A stretch of 64,000 bases of DNA from Alphaproteobacteria bacterium (GTDB taxonomy: Bacteria; Pseudomonadota; Alphaproteobacteria; Micropepsales; Micropepsaceae), in NCBI GenBank assembly GCA_947475445.1, contig CANJLC010000003.1, positions 1 to 64,000 on the forward strand, read 5' to 3'. The position numbers and the translations under genes are program-made. Positions 41,675 through 50,976 of the stretch are shown piece after piece. The number at the start of each line of letters is the position of its first letter. The first letter of the stretch is position 1. A model generated the notes under the pieces. The model did not search any database, was not told where the DNA came from, and worked only from the letters and a program-made list of their open reading frames with translations.

Positions 41675-42163
41675 TCAGGCAAAGATCACGGGGCGAAAGC
41701 GCTTATAGGCCATAGCGCCGATCACGATGAAAAGCAGCAGCACGGCGCCCTGGGTTTCGGCAAAGGCGGGCTCGGTGGTTTGCGTGGGCGCCAGCGCGTT
41801 GAGGAATGGTATTTTCTGGAAGGACTGGATCACCAGCACAAAGACATTGAGGTAAAGGCTGACCACCGCGCCGATGATATAGACGCCGCGCCAGATGCCC
41901 CGCAGGTTTTGCAGGTACAATCCATACATGGCAGGCAGCAGGGTCACCGCCAGGATGACGCCAGTGATCTGCGCCGGCGTGAGCTGATCGCGATGGAAGA
42001 AGAAAAAGCCGGTGATGCCGGTGAGCAGCGTGAAGACCAGGAAAATGGCGGTGAGGATTGTCATGCGCTGGTCGGTAACCAGGCCATAGGCCACGACCAG
42101 TCCGCTGAGGATTGCGATCAGCGTGATGGCGACATGAAGCAGGGTTAAAATCTGCGAATCCAT
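41675..42163 (-). CDS. Four-helix membrane protein of unknown function
   Basis: Protein of 162 residues with four predicted membrane helices (about 7-27, 34-53, 66-84 and 91-114) and a fifth hydrophobic stretch at about 139-152. I see no catalytic motif and cannot name a family. The stop lies 4 bp before dcp and the start 17 bp after the antiporter gene, so it is co-transcribed with both. Confidence 0.75.
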   Translation of the reverse strand: MDSQILTLLHVAITLIAILSGLVVAYGLVTDQRMTILTAIFLVFTLLTGITGFFFFHRDQLTPAQITGVILAVTLLPAMYGLYLQNLRGIWRGVYIIGAVVSLYLNVFVLVIQSFQKIPFLNALAPTQTTEPAFAETQGAVLLLFIVIGAMAYKRFRPVIFA

Positions 42164-42180
42164 GGAGCCCCCTCCAAACC

Positions 42181-43830
42181 CTATACTCGAAAAGTCAGTA
42201 TGCGCGCGGCAATGCGCCTAGACAAGGCGGCCAGAACCGCTGGTGGCGGCATGACGGATTCGTGAATCATCCAGGTCCAGCTCGCGCTCGATGCGCCGCC
42301 GGGCCTCGTCATCCAGCGCCCCCTGGCGTAAAGCTCGGCGATGCTTGCGCGCTCGGCCTCAAGGAAACGCAATTGCAGCGCGGAATAGGCGGTTGAAACC
42401 TCGCCGCTTTCCAGGTCCTGGCAGGCGGCGACAAAATAGGCGCGCCGGTCGCCATGGCGCCGCTTGATGGCCTCGACCGCGGCCGGCGAGGCGCCCGCCC
42501 CTTCCAGTTCTTCCAGCTTGGCCAGCGCCGCATCGATGCCGGCGACACGGGCGGCAACTTCGCGGCGCTTGGCCTCTGCCGCTTCCTTTTCGCCGGCTGC
42601 CACCAGGCCCAGCGCCTGGATCAGCCATTTGAAGGTCAGGCCCTGGCCCACCAGCGTCAGCAAAATTACCGTGAAGGTGACAAGCAGCAGCATGGCGCGT
42701 TCGGGGAAAGGCCCGTCCGCCGCCATCAGCGGAATGGACAGGGCGGCCGCCAGGCTGACCACGCCGCGTATGCCCGTAAAGCCCACCACGAAAACCTGCT
42801 GCCAGGGCGGCGCCGGAGCGCGGGCGCGGCGGGAGGGCGCAAGGCGCGGCAGATAGGTGGCGGCAAACACCCAGGCAAAGCGCACCAGGACAATCACCAC
42901 CGCGACAAGGACGGCTGCCAGCGCCAAACGGCCCCACTGCCCGCCGTGCAAATCATCCATGATGACGGGCGCCTGCAAGCCCATCAGCAGGAAGACCACG
43001 CCTTCGATCAGATAAGTGACCAGGCCCCAGACGAAAAATCCCTGAAGCCGGGTGGCGGGCGAAATAAAGCGCGGACCGTTCCAGCTGACGAACAGTCCCG
43101 CCGTCACCGTCGCCAGCACGCCCGAGCCGCCCAGCGTTTCGGGCACCCAGAAAGCGGCAAACGGCGTCAGCAGCGCCAGCACCATTTCAATCTGCGGTTC
43201 CTTCACCCAGCGGCGCAGCGCCAGCGCGCCCCAACCGACCAAAAGTCCCCAGCCGATTTCGCCCGCCACCACGGCGGCGAATTTTCCGCCCGCGGCGAGA
43301 AACGTGAAATTCTGTCCTTCCACCACTGCGCCGACCGCGAAGCTGAACAGGATCAGGGCGGTGGCGTCATTCACCAGCCCCTCGCCTTCCAGGATGGTGA
43401 GGATGCGCCCTGGCACCGCAAAGCGCCGCGCAATCGCCATGGGCGCCACGGCATCGGGCGGCGAGACCACGGCGCCCAGCACAAAACCCACGGCCCAGGG
43501 CAGGTTCAGGAAATGGTTGAGGACAAATGCCGTTGCCGTGGCGGTGAAGATCACGCAGCCCACGGCCAGTGAAAGGATCGGGCGCAGATTTTCCTTGAAG
43601 CCCCGCCAGCTCATGCCGACGCCCGATGTATAGAGCAGCGGCGGCAAAAGCAGGTTCAGCACCAAGTCGGGCCGCAATTCCACGCGCGGCACGCCGGGGA
43701 CAAAACCCAGCGCGAGCCCCACCAGCACCAGGAATATGGATGGCGGCGCCAGGGAACGGCGCGCCAGCGCCGCCGCGGCAGCGGTGACGGCGACCAGTCC
43801 AAAACCGATGGGCAGCGCTCCAGGCAGCAA
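42181..43830 (-). CDS. CPA1-type Na+/H+ antiporter, C-terminus frameshifted
   Basis: Inner-membrane Na+(K+)/H+ antiporter of the NhaP/CPA1 family with about twelve helices. Conserved ion-site motifs are present: SPPDAVAP with Asp126 and EGEGLVNDATAL with Asn154-Asp155. The frame as read gives 549 residues, but the last 45 (from about residue 505) are unlike the family. Adding one G to the run at 42319-42323 restores ALDDEARRRIERELDLDD and a stop at 42218 (537 residues), a typical helical C-terminus. This is a recent frameshift or a sequencing error; the transport domain is intact. First gene of the operon with the membrane protein and dcp. Confidence 0.88.
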   Translation of the reverse strand: MLPGALPIGFGLVAVTAAAAALARRSLAPPSIFLVLVGLALGFVPGVPRVELRPDLVLNLLLPPLLYTSGVGMSWRGFKENLRPILSLAVGCVIFTATATAFVLNHFLNLPWAVGFVLGAVVSPPDAVAPMAIARRFAVPGRILTILEGEGLVNDATALILFSFAVGAVVEGQNFTFLAAGGKFAAVVAGEIGWGLLVGWGALALRRWVKEPQIEMVLALLTPFAAFWVPETLGGSGVLATVTAGLFVSWNGPRFISPATRLQGFFVWGLVTYLIEGVVFLLMGLQAPVIMDDLHGGQWGRLALAAVLVAVVIVLVRFAWVFAATYLPRLAPSRRARAPAPPWQQVFVVGFTGIRGVVSLAAALSIPLMAADGPFPERAMLLLVTFTVILLTLVGQGLTFKWLIQALGLVAAGEKEAAEAKRREVAARVAGIDAALAKLEELEGAGASPAAVEAIKRRHGDRRAYFVAACQDLESGEVSTAYSALQLRFLEAERASIAELYARGRWMTRPGGASSASWTWMIHESVMPPPAVLAALSRRIAARILTFRV

Positions 43831-43920
43831 CGAAAGACCCTCTTTGAGGTGTCATAATGCCCCCCGTTTCCCCAAATGCAAAACTTCTGTAGGTTGACGG
43901 CGCTTATTTGAAGGCTGCCG

Positions 43921-45009
43921 ATGCAACGAATTTTGCCCAACTGGTCGCCGCAGCAAGCCGCCCGCATTGTCCTGGGCGGGCTCATCATCATTGCGGGCCT
44001 GTATGTCCTGAGCGAATTTTTCGCACCGATGGGCTGGGCCATTATCCTGGCCATCGCGACCTGGCCCATGTACCAGCGCTTCTGCCTGAGGCTTCCGGTC
44101 AAGGCACGGCGCGATGTGGCCCCCCTGATTTTCACCAGCGGCATCACGCTGCTTTTCGTGGTGCCGCTTTTCATCGGCGTCATCGAGGTCGGACGCGAGG
44201 TCAATGGGCTGGTGGCCTGGCTGCGCGACGCCGATCATGGCGGCGTGGTGGTGCCCAACTATCTCGAAAAAGTTCCCATGATCGGCACCATGATCGCCGA
44301 CTGGTGGCGCGCCAACATGGTGAGCGAGGATGGAGCATCCAATTTCGCCAAGCTGGATACCGCCACCATCGCCATGGTAACGCGGCGCACCGCCGTGCTG
44401 ATCGCCCGCAGTTTCACATTCTTTGTCGTGACCGTATTGACGCTTTTCTTCCTGTTCCGCGATGGCGACTCCTTTGGCCGCCGGGTGCAGGTGCTGGTGC
44501 GCCGCGCGCTGGGCCGCAAGGGCCTGGAATTGTCGCAGCTGATGGTGCTGGCGGTGCGCGGCGTTTCCGACGGCGTGGTGCTGGTGGGCATCGGCGTGGG
44601 CACATTGCTGGGGCTGGCCTATGCCCTGACCGGCGTTCCCCATGCGATCCTGCTGGGCTTTATCTCCGCCATTCTGGCGATGATCCCGTTCGGCGCACCC
44701 GCGGCGCTGGTGCTGGCTTCCTTGTTCCTGGCGGCGCAAGGCTCGATGCCGCTGGCCATTGGATTGATGGTGTTTGGCAGCGTGGTGATCTTCGCCGCCG
44801 ACCATGTGCTGCGCCCGGTGCTGATCGGCGGCAGCGCCAAGCTGCCTTTTCTCTGGGTGTTCCTGGGGATTTTCGGCGGCCTTGCAACCTTCGGCATATT
44901 GGGCCTGTTCCTGGGTCCGGTGGTGATGGTGGCGCTGATCTCGCTGTGGCGCGAATGGAGCGCGCCGCGAACCTTCCACGCCACGCTGAAACGGCCGGTC
45001 CGGCGCTAG
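43921..45009 (+). CDS. AI-2E family transporter (YdiK/PerM type)
   Basis: Inner-membrane protein of 362 residues with about eight helices, paired at the N-terminus (about 17-50) and clustered at the C-terminus. The family core GVLLGLAYALTGVPHAILLG-like segment (about 230-250) and GPVVMVALISLWREW near the end are visible. Some members export autoinducer-2, others are Na+/H+ antiporters or permeases of unknown substrate. It diverges from the Na+/H+ antiporter gene and converges on galE with a 4-bp overlap. Confidence 0.85.
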   Translation: MQRILPNWSPQQAARIVLGGLIIIAGLYVLSEFFAPMGWAIILAIATWPMYQRFCLRLPVKARRDVAPLIFTSGITLLFVVPLFIGVIEVGREVNGLVAWLRDADHGGVVVPNYLEKVPMIGTMIADWWRANMVSEDGASNFAKLDTATIAMVTRRTAVLIARSFTFFVVTVLTLFFLFRDGDSFGRRVQVLVRRALGRKGLELSQLMVLAVRGVSDGVVLVGIGVGTLLGLAYALTGVPHAILLGFISAILAMIPFGAPAALVLASLFLAAQGSMPLAIGLMVFGSVVIFAADHVLRPVLIGGSAKLPFLWVFLGIFGGLATFGILGLFLGPVVMVALISLWREWSAPRTFHATLKRPVRR

Positions 45010-46037
45010 GCCAGCCGTCCCAGGATCGCATTCCTGTAGGTTTCACTGCGGTGCCAGGCGGCCGCGGATTCAATCATCTCGCCTATGCTGCGCGTGGCGC
45101 GCCAGCCCAGCACGCCTTGCGCCTTGTCGCTGTTGGCGACCAGCATGGCCGGATCGCCGGCGCGGCGCGGCAGCGTGGGTGGAGAAAAATCGGGCCGTGC
45201 CAGCACACTGCGCGCCGCCGCCACAATTTCCTTCACCGAAGTGCCCTTGCTGCTGCCCAGATTGAAGATGTCGCTTTTCCCGCCCGCGATCAGGTAGCGC
45301 AGCGCCGCAACATGCGCCTGGGCGATATCCAGCACATGGACATAGTCGCGCACCGCGCTGCCGTCGCGCGTGTCATAATCGTCGCCATAAATCGCAAAAC
45401 CCTTGTCCAGGCCCAGCGCAGCGAGCAATTTTTCCGGCAGGCCGATCAGCGGCATCACGATGCGCGGCATCAGGTGGCTTTCAGGGAAATGGGCTTCGCC
45501 CAGCCCCGCCTCAGGCGCGGCGCCTGCCACATTGAAATAGCGCAGCGTCACCGATGCCATGCCGGGAAGGCCGCGCAGATATTCTTCCGCCGCCAGCTTG
45601 GATTGGCCGTAAGGATTGACCGGCTGCAGCGCATGCGCCTCGGTCAAAAGCCCGTCGCCTTCGCCATAGACCGCCGCCGTGCTGGAAAAAACGATCTTGT
45701 CCACGCCTTCGGACGCCAGCGTGTCGAAGAAAATTTTCGCCTTGTCGCGGTTATTCTCGAAATACTTCGCCGGCTTGGCGACGGACTCGCCCACTTCGAT
45801 GAAGGCCGCAAAATGCAGCGCCGCCACGGGCCGCAAGTCCCGCACCAGGGCGCGGATCAGGGCGGTATCGGCAATATCGCCCTGGCGAAAACCGGGACCG
45901 GCGGCAAAGCCATGGCCGTTCACCAGACTGTCCACCACCATGGGCGTGAACCCTGAGGCACGCAGGAGATGGGCGACATGGCTGCCGATATAACCGGCGC
46001 CGCCGGACACCAGGACAATGTCGGATTTTGCGCTCAT
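45006..46037 (-). CDS. galE: UDP-glucose 4-epimerase
   Basis: Interconverts UDP-glucose and UDP-galactose for surface polysaccharides. The 343-residue product has an NAD-binding SGGAGYIGSH (11-20), the catalytic Ser119/Thr120 region, and Tyr143-x3-Lys147 in NPYGQSK. DYVHVLDIAQAHVAAL is the family C-terminal signature. The start overlaps the end of the TPR/oxygenase gene by 4 bp, so the two are co-translated. Confidence 0.93.
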   Translation of the reverse strand: MSAKSDIVLVSGGAGYIGSHVAHLLRASGFTPMVVDSLVNGHGFAAGPGFRQGDIADTALIRALVRDLRPVAALHFAAFIEVGESVAKPAKYFENNRDKAKIFFDTLASEGVDKIVFSSTAAVYGEGDGLLTEAHALQPVNPYGQSKLAAEEYLRGLPGMASVTLRYFNVAGAAPEAGLGEAHFPESHLMPRIVMPLIGLPEKLLAALGLDKGFAIYGDDYDTRDGSAVRDYVHVLDIAQAHVAALRYLIAGGKSDIFNLGSSKGTSVKEIVAAARSVLARPDFSPPTLPRRAGDPAMLVANSDKAQGVLGWRATRSIGEMIESAAAWHRSETYRNAILGRLA

Positions 46038-47554
46038 AAATTCTCGGCGGAGCGACGCCCATAAAGCAGCGTGATGTTGATGCGCCGGTCGGTATAGCCG
46101 TCCTTGAAATCAATCTTGTCAGTTTCATGGAACAGGTCGGAATCGAAAATCACCGCCCGGTTGCAGCGATAGGCAATGGTGGTGGGGCGTGCGCCCGACT
46201 GGGCCAGGAAATCGCGGATTTTCTTTTCTTCGGCATTGTATTTGAAGAAATCCCAATCCAGCGGCGCGGCCTTGTCCCACACGATCAATCCGCCGCTGTC
46301 CGGATCCAAATTGGCGTCATCCGGCGTGATCCAGAAATTGACATTGACCGCCGCCTTGTCGCCATGGACCTTCACGCCTGTCAGCTTGCTGTCGAACTTG
46401 AAGCCCCACAGATAATGCAGGGCATGCTCGCCGCAGAGGGCGGGAAAAACCTGGCGCAGCTCATCGGCGATCTGCGCCAGCAGCGGACAGGCAAGGCCGG
46501 ATTCCGGCAGTGCGCCCAGATAGCCCTGGTCATAGACCTTGCGCCACACGCTCGAGCCCCAGCAGAAGTGGCGCAGCTTTTCCAGCGCCTGCGGCGTCAG
46601 CAGATTGTCGACCACCACGATCTGCGGCGTGGCTTCGCGCCAGCGTCTGGAAATGGCATCGATGTCATTGGCCGGATTGACTGCGGGACCCGGGAGCCTT
46701 TCGCCGTCTGCCAGCAGGAAGACATCATCCATGGCCGGGGCATGGGCGGGCGCTGCGCCGCCGGCGATATAATCGCGCTGCTCCCGATCATGCTGCAATT
46801 TGTGCGGCACAACGCTGCGAATGACGTCGCCGGCGCGAAAGCCCGCTTCGGCATATTGGGTGAAGGCGGCAAAACCCTCGGCGGTGCGGCCCAGCTCACA
46901 CAAGGCAGAGCCGCGATTGAACAGCGCCCTGGCATGGCCCGGCGCCAGCGAGAGCGCCCGGTCAAAGCAGCTGAGCGCTTCGTCAACACGCCTGAGGCCT
47001 TCCAGCGCCGTGCCGCGATTGTTCCAGATTTCGGCATCCTCGGGCTTCAGCGCCAGGGCGCGATCAAAGCTGGCAAGCGCTTCTTCAAAGCGCCGCTGGT
47101 CTTGCAACAGCAGGCCGCGATTGTTCCAGGCGCCTGCATTGCCCGGCGCCAGCGCCAGCGCGCGGTCAAAACTGGCCAGCGCGTCTTCGCTGCGTCCCAG
47201 GCTTTGCAAAGTGACGCCGCGATTATTATGGGCGCCGCCATGGTCAGGCTGCAACGCGATCAACCGGTCAAAGCTCGCCAGCGCTTCTGTAAAGCGGCCC
47301 ATCATCTGCAGCAGGCGGCCATGGTTGGCCAATGCGGGAATGGCGTTGGGGTCGGCCTTGAGCGCGGCGCCGACCAGTTGCAGCGCCTCGGCATGCTGGC
47401 CTTGCTGCGCCCGCATCACGCCCAAAAGATAATTGGCGTTGAAATGCGCCGGGTCCTGGCCCAGCACCTGGCGATAGAGCTGTTCGGCCTGGACAAGATC
47501 GCCCTGCTGGTGAAGGCCCATGGCTCGATTGGACAGCAGCTCAAGGCTTGTCAC
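46034..47554 (-). CDS. TPR-repeat protein with C-terminal 2OG-Fe(II) oxygenase-like domain
   Basis: Protein of 506 residues with two parts. Residues 1-240 are about seven TPR repeats, four of them near-identical (ALASFDRAL.L.P....AWNNRG). Residues 320-500 form a double-stranded-helix dioxygenase-like domain with His397-x-Asp399 in VKVHGDKAAVNVNFW, distal His476 in DSDLFHETD and Arg490/Arg491 before INITLLYG, which fits Fe(II) and 2-oxoglutarate binding. No signal peptide is seen. Similar TPR-oxygenase proteins occur near polysaccharide genes, and galE follows with a 4-bp overlap. The target is unknown; a TPR-bound protein or glycan substrate is likely. Confidence 0.75.
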   Translation of the reverse strand: MTSLELLSNRAMGLHQQGDLVQAEQLYRQVLGQDPAHFNANYLLGVMRAQQGQHAEALQLVGAALKADPNAIPALANHGRLLQMMGRFTEALASFDRLIALQPDHGGAHNNRGVTLQSLGRSEDALASFDRALALAPGNAGAWNNRGLLLQDQRRFEEALASFDRALALKPEDAEIWNNRGTALEGLRRVDEALSCFDRALSLAPGHARALFNRGSALCELGRTAEGFAAFTQYAEAGFRAGDVIRSVVPHKLQHDREQRDYIAGGAAPAHAPAMDDVFLLADGERLPGPAVNPANDIDAISRRWREATPQIVVVDNLLTPQALEKLRHFCWGSSVWRKVYDQGYLGALPESGLACPLLAQIADELRQVFPALCGEHALHYLWGFKFDSKLTGVKVHGDKAAVNVNFWITPDDANLDPDSGGLIVWDKAAPLDWDFFKYNAEEKKIRDFLAQSGARPTTIAYRCNRAVIFDSDLFHETDKIDFKDGYTDRRINITLLYGRRSAENL

Positions 47555-47616
47555 GCCATCATCTCCGGCAGCGGGACAGCGGGCCCGCGGGCTTGCCCTC
47601 TAAGCCCTTGAAAAGA

Positions 47617-47693
47617 TGGCGCGCTCGAAGAGATTCGAACTCCTGACCCTCAGATTCGTAGTCTGATGCTCTATCCAGCTGAGCTACGAGCGC
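47617..47693 (-). tRNA. tRNA-Arg(ACG)
   Basis: A 77-nt cloverleaf with acceptor stem GCGCTCG/CGAGCGC, discriminator G and encoded CCA. The D arm holds AGCTCAGCTGGATAGAGC, the anticodon stem TCAGA/TCTGA closes a loop CTACGAA (anticodon ACG, read as ICG), and the T arm has GTTCGAATC. It reads CGU, CGC and CGA after inosine editing by TadA. No integrase or repeat of its 3' end is nearby. Confidence 0.97.
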
Positions 47694-47980
47694 GCAGGCG
47701 GCGGAAACTATGGGGCGGGCCCCCCAAACGCAAGCCGGAAGCTGAACCTTTACGGTCCCTCCCCTTGGCGCGCTGCGACCCACCGTCGCGCGGACCCCGA
47801 ATCAGGTCCAAACCCGGGCCCACCCTGCAAAATCGGGCAAAGGGTGCACCGCAGCCCTTGTCCGACGAGGGTCCCCCCGTTAAGACTTAAGGACGGCGTC
47901 CTGCCCCTTCATGAGGCAGGCGGGATTGGGGTTTGGCGCGACTGGCTTTTGGGGCGCAGCGCCGGCAGCGGAGAGCAGCA

Positions 47981-49138
47981 ATGAGGGGATTTCCAGCGAA
48001 AACCAGGCTCAAAAGGAGCCTTTTCCTGGCGTTTGCGCTGACGGCCGGCATGAGCCTGGCTGCCTGTTCAGATATTGACGCGATGTTTGGCGACGATAGC
48101 GAGACCGCTGACCTGGGCGCTCCGCCCGATGCCGGTGCGGCGCCGCCCTCGGCTTTCCCGTCCGCTGGCCTGGCCGCCCCGGTTGCCACCGGCGGCATGG
48201 CCTCTGTCGCCACCATTACGCCCGTGGTTATTGAAAATGGCGCCGATACCGGCACCGCCGTCAACAAGACCATCCAGACCCTGCGCAGCCAGGTGGCCGG
48301 TCTTGAGCAGAAACTTTCGGCCAATGCCCAGCGTCTCAGCGACCTGCGCAATGCCGGTGCGGCTTCGGCCACCACCTATCAGCAGACCAAGGCGCAGATC
48401 ACCACCCGCCTGCAGGTCGGCACCACCAAGGGCAATCCCGAACTGGTGAGCCAGTGGAACGTGGCGCAGTCCTCGCTGGATTCGCTTTCGGGCAACATCA
48501 ACGGCCTCAACGCCCTTGGCACCGACGTCGCCAATGACGCATCCGCCGCCCATTTCGCGCTGGACCAGATCGGCGCCACCTTCAATGTCTCGGGCGCCGT
48601 CGATGAAGACCATCGCCAGCTCTCGTTGCTGCAGGACGAGACCAGCCAGACCCTGGTCATGATCGACCGGTTGCTCAGCGAAGTTTCCGACGCCGTGCAG
48701 CGCCAGACGTCCTATGTCGCCAATGAACGCGGCAGCCTCACCGTGCTGGCCAACTCCATCAAGAATGGCGAATTGTATGGCGGCACGCCGGGCGTTGCCG
48801 CGGCTGCGGCCACCGGCGGCATCCAGCTTGCCAGCGCCGGCTCGCCTCTGGTGGTGATCCGTTTCGACCGTCCCGATGTGGATTATCAGCAGATTCTTTA
48901 TGCCGCGCTGAACCAGGCGCTGCAGGCCCGGCCCAATGCCGGCTTTGAAGTTGTCGCGGTTTCGCCCACCAAGGGCACCGCCGCTTCGGTGCAGATTGCC
49001 CAGACCGCTGCCAAGCGTCATGCCCAGGATGTGATGCGCTCCATGACCGACATGGGCGTGCCCTCGACGCGCATGGGTGTGGCCTCGGCCACTGATCCGG
49101 GCGCCGCCGACAGCGAAGTGCGGGTTTTCGTCCGCTAA
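47981..49138 (+). CDS. Coiled-coil lipoprotein with degenerate OmpA-like C-terminus
   Basis: Envelope lipoprotein of 385 residues. The signal carries a lipobox (SLAAC, Cys29). A Pro/Ala linker follows (about 39-75), then a helical region with coiled-coil character (about 90-240). The C-terminal 100 residues (LVVIRFDRPDVDYQQILYAA and AAKRHAQDVMRSMTDMGVPS) match the strand-helix pattern of OmpA-like peptidoglycan-binding domains but lack the usual NxxLSxxRA motif. The start at 47981 has GGAGAG in front. Function unknown; cell-wall anchoring is possible. A strong terminator follows. Confidence 0.75.
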   Translation: MRGFPAKTRLKRSLFLAFALTAGMSLAACSDIDAMFGDDSETADLGAPPDAGAAPPSAFPSAGLAAPVATGGMASVATITPVVIENGADTGTAVNKTIQTLRSQVAGLEQKLSANAQRLSDLRNAGAASATTYQQTKAQITTRLQVGTTKGNPELVSQWNVAQSSLDSLSGNINGLNALGTDVANDASAAHFALDQIGATFNVSGAVDEDHRQLSLLQDETSQTLVMIDRLLSEVSDAVQRQTSYVANERGSLTVLANSIKNGELYGGTPGVAAAAATGGIQLASAGSPLVVIRFDRPDVDYQQILYAALNQALQARPNAGFEVVAVSPTKGTAASVQIAQTAAKRHAQDVMRSMTDMGVPSTRMGVASATDPGAADSEVRVFVR

Positions 49139-49159
49139 TCCTGCCGCACCGAACCTCTG

Positions 49160-49188
49160 AAAAAGCCCCGCCAAAAGCGGGGCTTTTT
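49160..49188 (+). terminator. Rho-independent terminator
   Basis: AAGCCCCGC and GCGGGGCTT form a GC-rich stem with a CAAAA loop, followed by T4-5. It lies 22 bp past the lipoprotein stop and 32 bp before ggt. Confidence 0.9.
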
Positions 49189-49219
49189 GTTTGGTGCTGA
49201 ACGGGATTAAAGTGGCCCG

Positions 49220-50920
49220 ATGAAAAGCATGCGCCTTGTCATCGCACTTGTTCTCGCTGGCCTTGTGCCGGCGCAGGCGCAGATCACCGAAACCGTCGCC
49301 AAGCACCACATGATTGCCGCCGCCAATCCCCATGCGGCAGCGGCGGGCCTGGAAATGCTGCGCGCCGGCGGCAGCGCCGTGGACGCGGCGGTGGCGACGC
49401 AACTGGTGCTGGGGCTGGTCGAACCGGAATCGTCGGGCATCGGCGGCGGCGCCTTCATGCTGGTCTATGACCGCATAAGCCGCAAAACCACCAGCTTTGA
49501 CGGGCGTGAAATGGCGCCGGCCTCGGCCACGCCGCGCATGTTCCTGGGGCCCGATGGCCAGCCGCGCACCAAGTCCGACGCCATTCCCGGCGGGCTTTCG
49601 GTGGGCATTCCCGGCGTGATCGGCATGCTGGACCTAGCGCACAAGAAATACGGCAAGCTGCCCTGGGCGCGGCTGTTCCAGCCGGCCATCAAGCTTGCGG
49701 ATAATGGTTTTGCCGTGGGGCCGAAACTGGCGCGCACTATTGCCGGATTCCGGCGCGGCGCGAACATGCCCGACATCAAGAGCCATTTTTATCATGCCGA
49801 CGGCACGCCGCTGGCCGAAGGCGAGATTTATAAAAATCCCGAATATGCGCAAAGCCTGCGCAAGATCGCGGCCGAGGGACCAGATGGCTTCTACAAGGGC
49901 GCCATCGCGCAAGCGATCGTGAATGCGGTCCAGCATGCGCCCGGCCAGACCGGCGGCATGACGCTTGGCGATCTTGCCAATTACCGCGCCCAGGAACGCG
50001 CTCCGGTATGCGGCGATTATCGCCGCTACCAGGTCTGCTCCATGGGCCCGCCTTCGTCCGGCGGCATCGCGGTGTTGCAGATATTGGGCGCGCTGCAGCG
50101 TTTTCCGTCTTCCCAGCTTCAGCCCGGCACGCTGTCCAACGCGCATCTGTTTGCCCAGGCCAGCAAGCTGGCCTATGCCGACCGCGCCAAATACCTGGCC
50201 GATCCCGGTTTCGTGCCGGTGCCGATCAAGGGACTCATCGACAAGAATTACATCGCCAGCCGCGCCGCGCTGATTGATCCGGCGAAAGACATGGGCCGCG
50301 CCGAAGCCGGCAATCCGCCCAGTGAAAAACACACGCAGCTCTCGCCGCAGAAAAGTCCCGTGCGCCACGGCACCAGCCACATGACCATCGTGGACGATGC
50401 CGGCAGCGTGGTGGCGATGACCACTTCGGTGGAATCGGTCTTCGGCGCCAACATCATGGCCGGCGGCTTCATGCTCAATAACACATTGACCGATTTTTCC
50501 TTCCAGCCGGTGCTGGACGGATTGCCGGTGGCCAATGCGCCGGCGCCGGGAAAGCTTCCGCTCAGCGCCATGTCGCCCACCATCGTGTTCAACACTGATC
50601 GCAGCTTTCTTTTGTCGGTGGGATCGCCGGGCGGACCGGCCATCATCGACTATGTCGCCCAGACCCTGTCCGGCATCCTGGACGGCAAGATGTCGCCCAA
50701 GGACGCCATCGCCATGCCGCGCGAGCTGAACATGAACGGACCCACCCAGATGGAAAATGCCCCCGGGGTGGACAAGCTGGCCGCCGGGCTCACGGCCATG
50801 GGCCATACCGTGCGGGTGTCCGACCAGGAGGGCAGCGGTCTGCACGGCATCATGAAGGTAAAGGGCGGCTATATCGGCGCCGCCGACCCCCGCCGCGACG
50901 GCATTGCCCTGGGCGACTGA
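49220..50920 (+). CDS. ggt: Gamma-glutamyltransferase
   Basis: Periplasmic, self-processing N-terminal-nucleophile enzyme that hydrolyses glutathione and transfers gamma-glutamyl groups. The 566-residue proenzyme has a signal peptide (about 1-20), the large subunit with GLEMLRAGGSAVDAAVAT, and the processing site before nucleophile Thr385 in RHGTSHMTIVDDAG. GSPGGPAIIDYV forms the oxyanion loop. All family elements are present, so it should be active. It stands alone between two terminated units. Confidence 0.93.
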   Translation: MKSMRLVIALVLAGLVPAQAQITETVAKHHMIAAANPHAAAAGLEMLRAGGSAVDAAVATQLVLGLVEPESSGIGGGAFMLVYDRISRKTTSFDGREMAPASATPRMFLGPDGQPRTKSDAIPGGLSVGIPGVIGMLDLAHKKYGKLPWARLFQPAIKLADNGFAVGPKLARTIAGFRRGANMPDIKSHFYHADGTPLAEGEIYKNPEYAQSLRKIAAEGPDGFYKGAIAQAIVNAVQHAPGQTGGMTLGDLANYRAQERAPVCGDYRRYQVCSMGPPSSGGIAVLQILGALQRFPSSQLQPGTLSNAHLFAQASKLAYADRAKYLADPGFVPVPIKGLIDKNYIASRAALIDPAKDMGRAEAGNPPSEKHTQLSPQKSPVRHGTSHMTIVDDAGSVVAMTTSVESVFGANIMAGGFMLNNTLTDFSFQPVLDGLPVANAPAPGKLPLSAMSPTIVFNTDRSFLLSVGSPGGPAIIDYVAQTLSGILDGKMSPKDAIAMPRELNMNGPTQMENAPGVDKLAAGLTAMGHTVRVSDQEGSGLHGIMKVKGGYIGAADPRRDGIALGD

Positions 50921-50976
50921 TTTTAGGCCATTTAAGGCTTTGAATTGACACGTTTTTATTTGAAATCCGGCACCCG

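Noticed and set aside
47617-47693. tRNA-Arg as an attachment site for an integrated element
   Set aside because: No integrase, no direct repeat of the tRNA 3' end and no change in gene style on either side.
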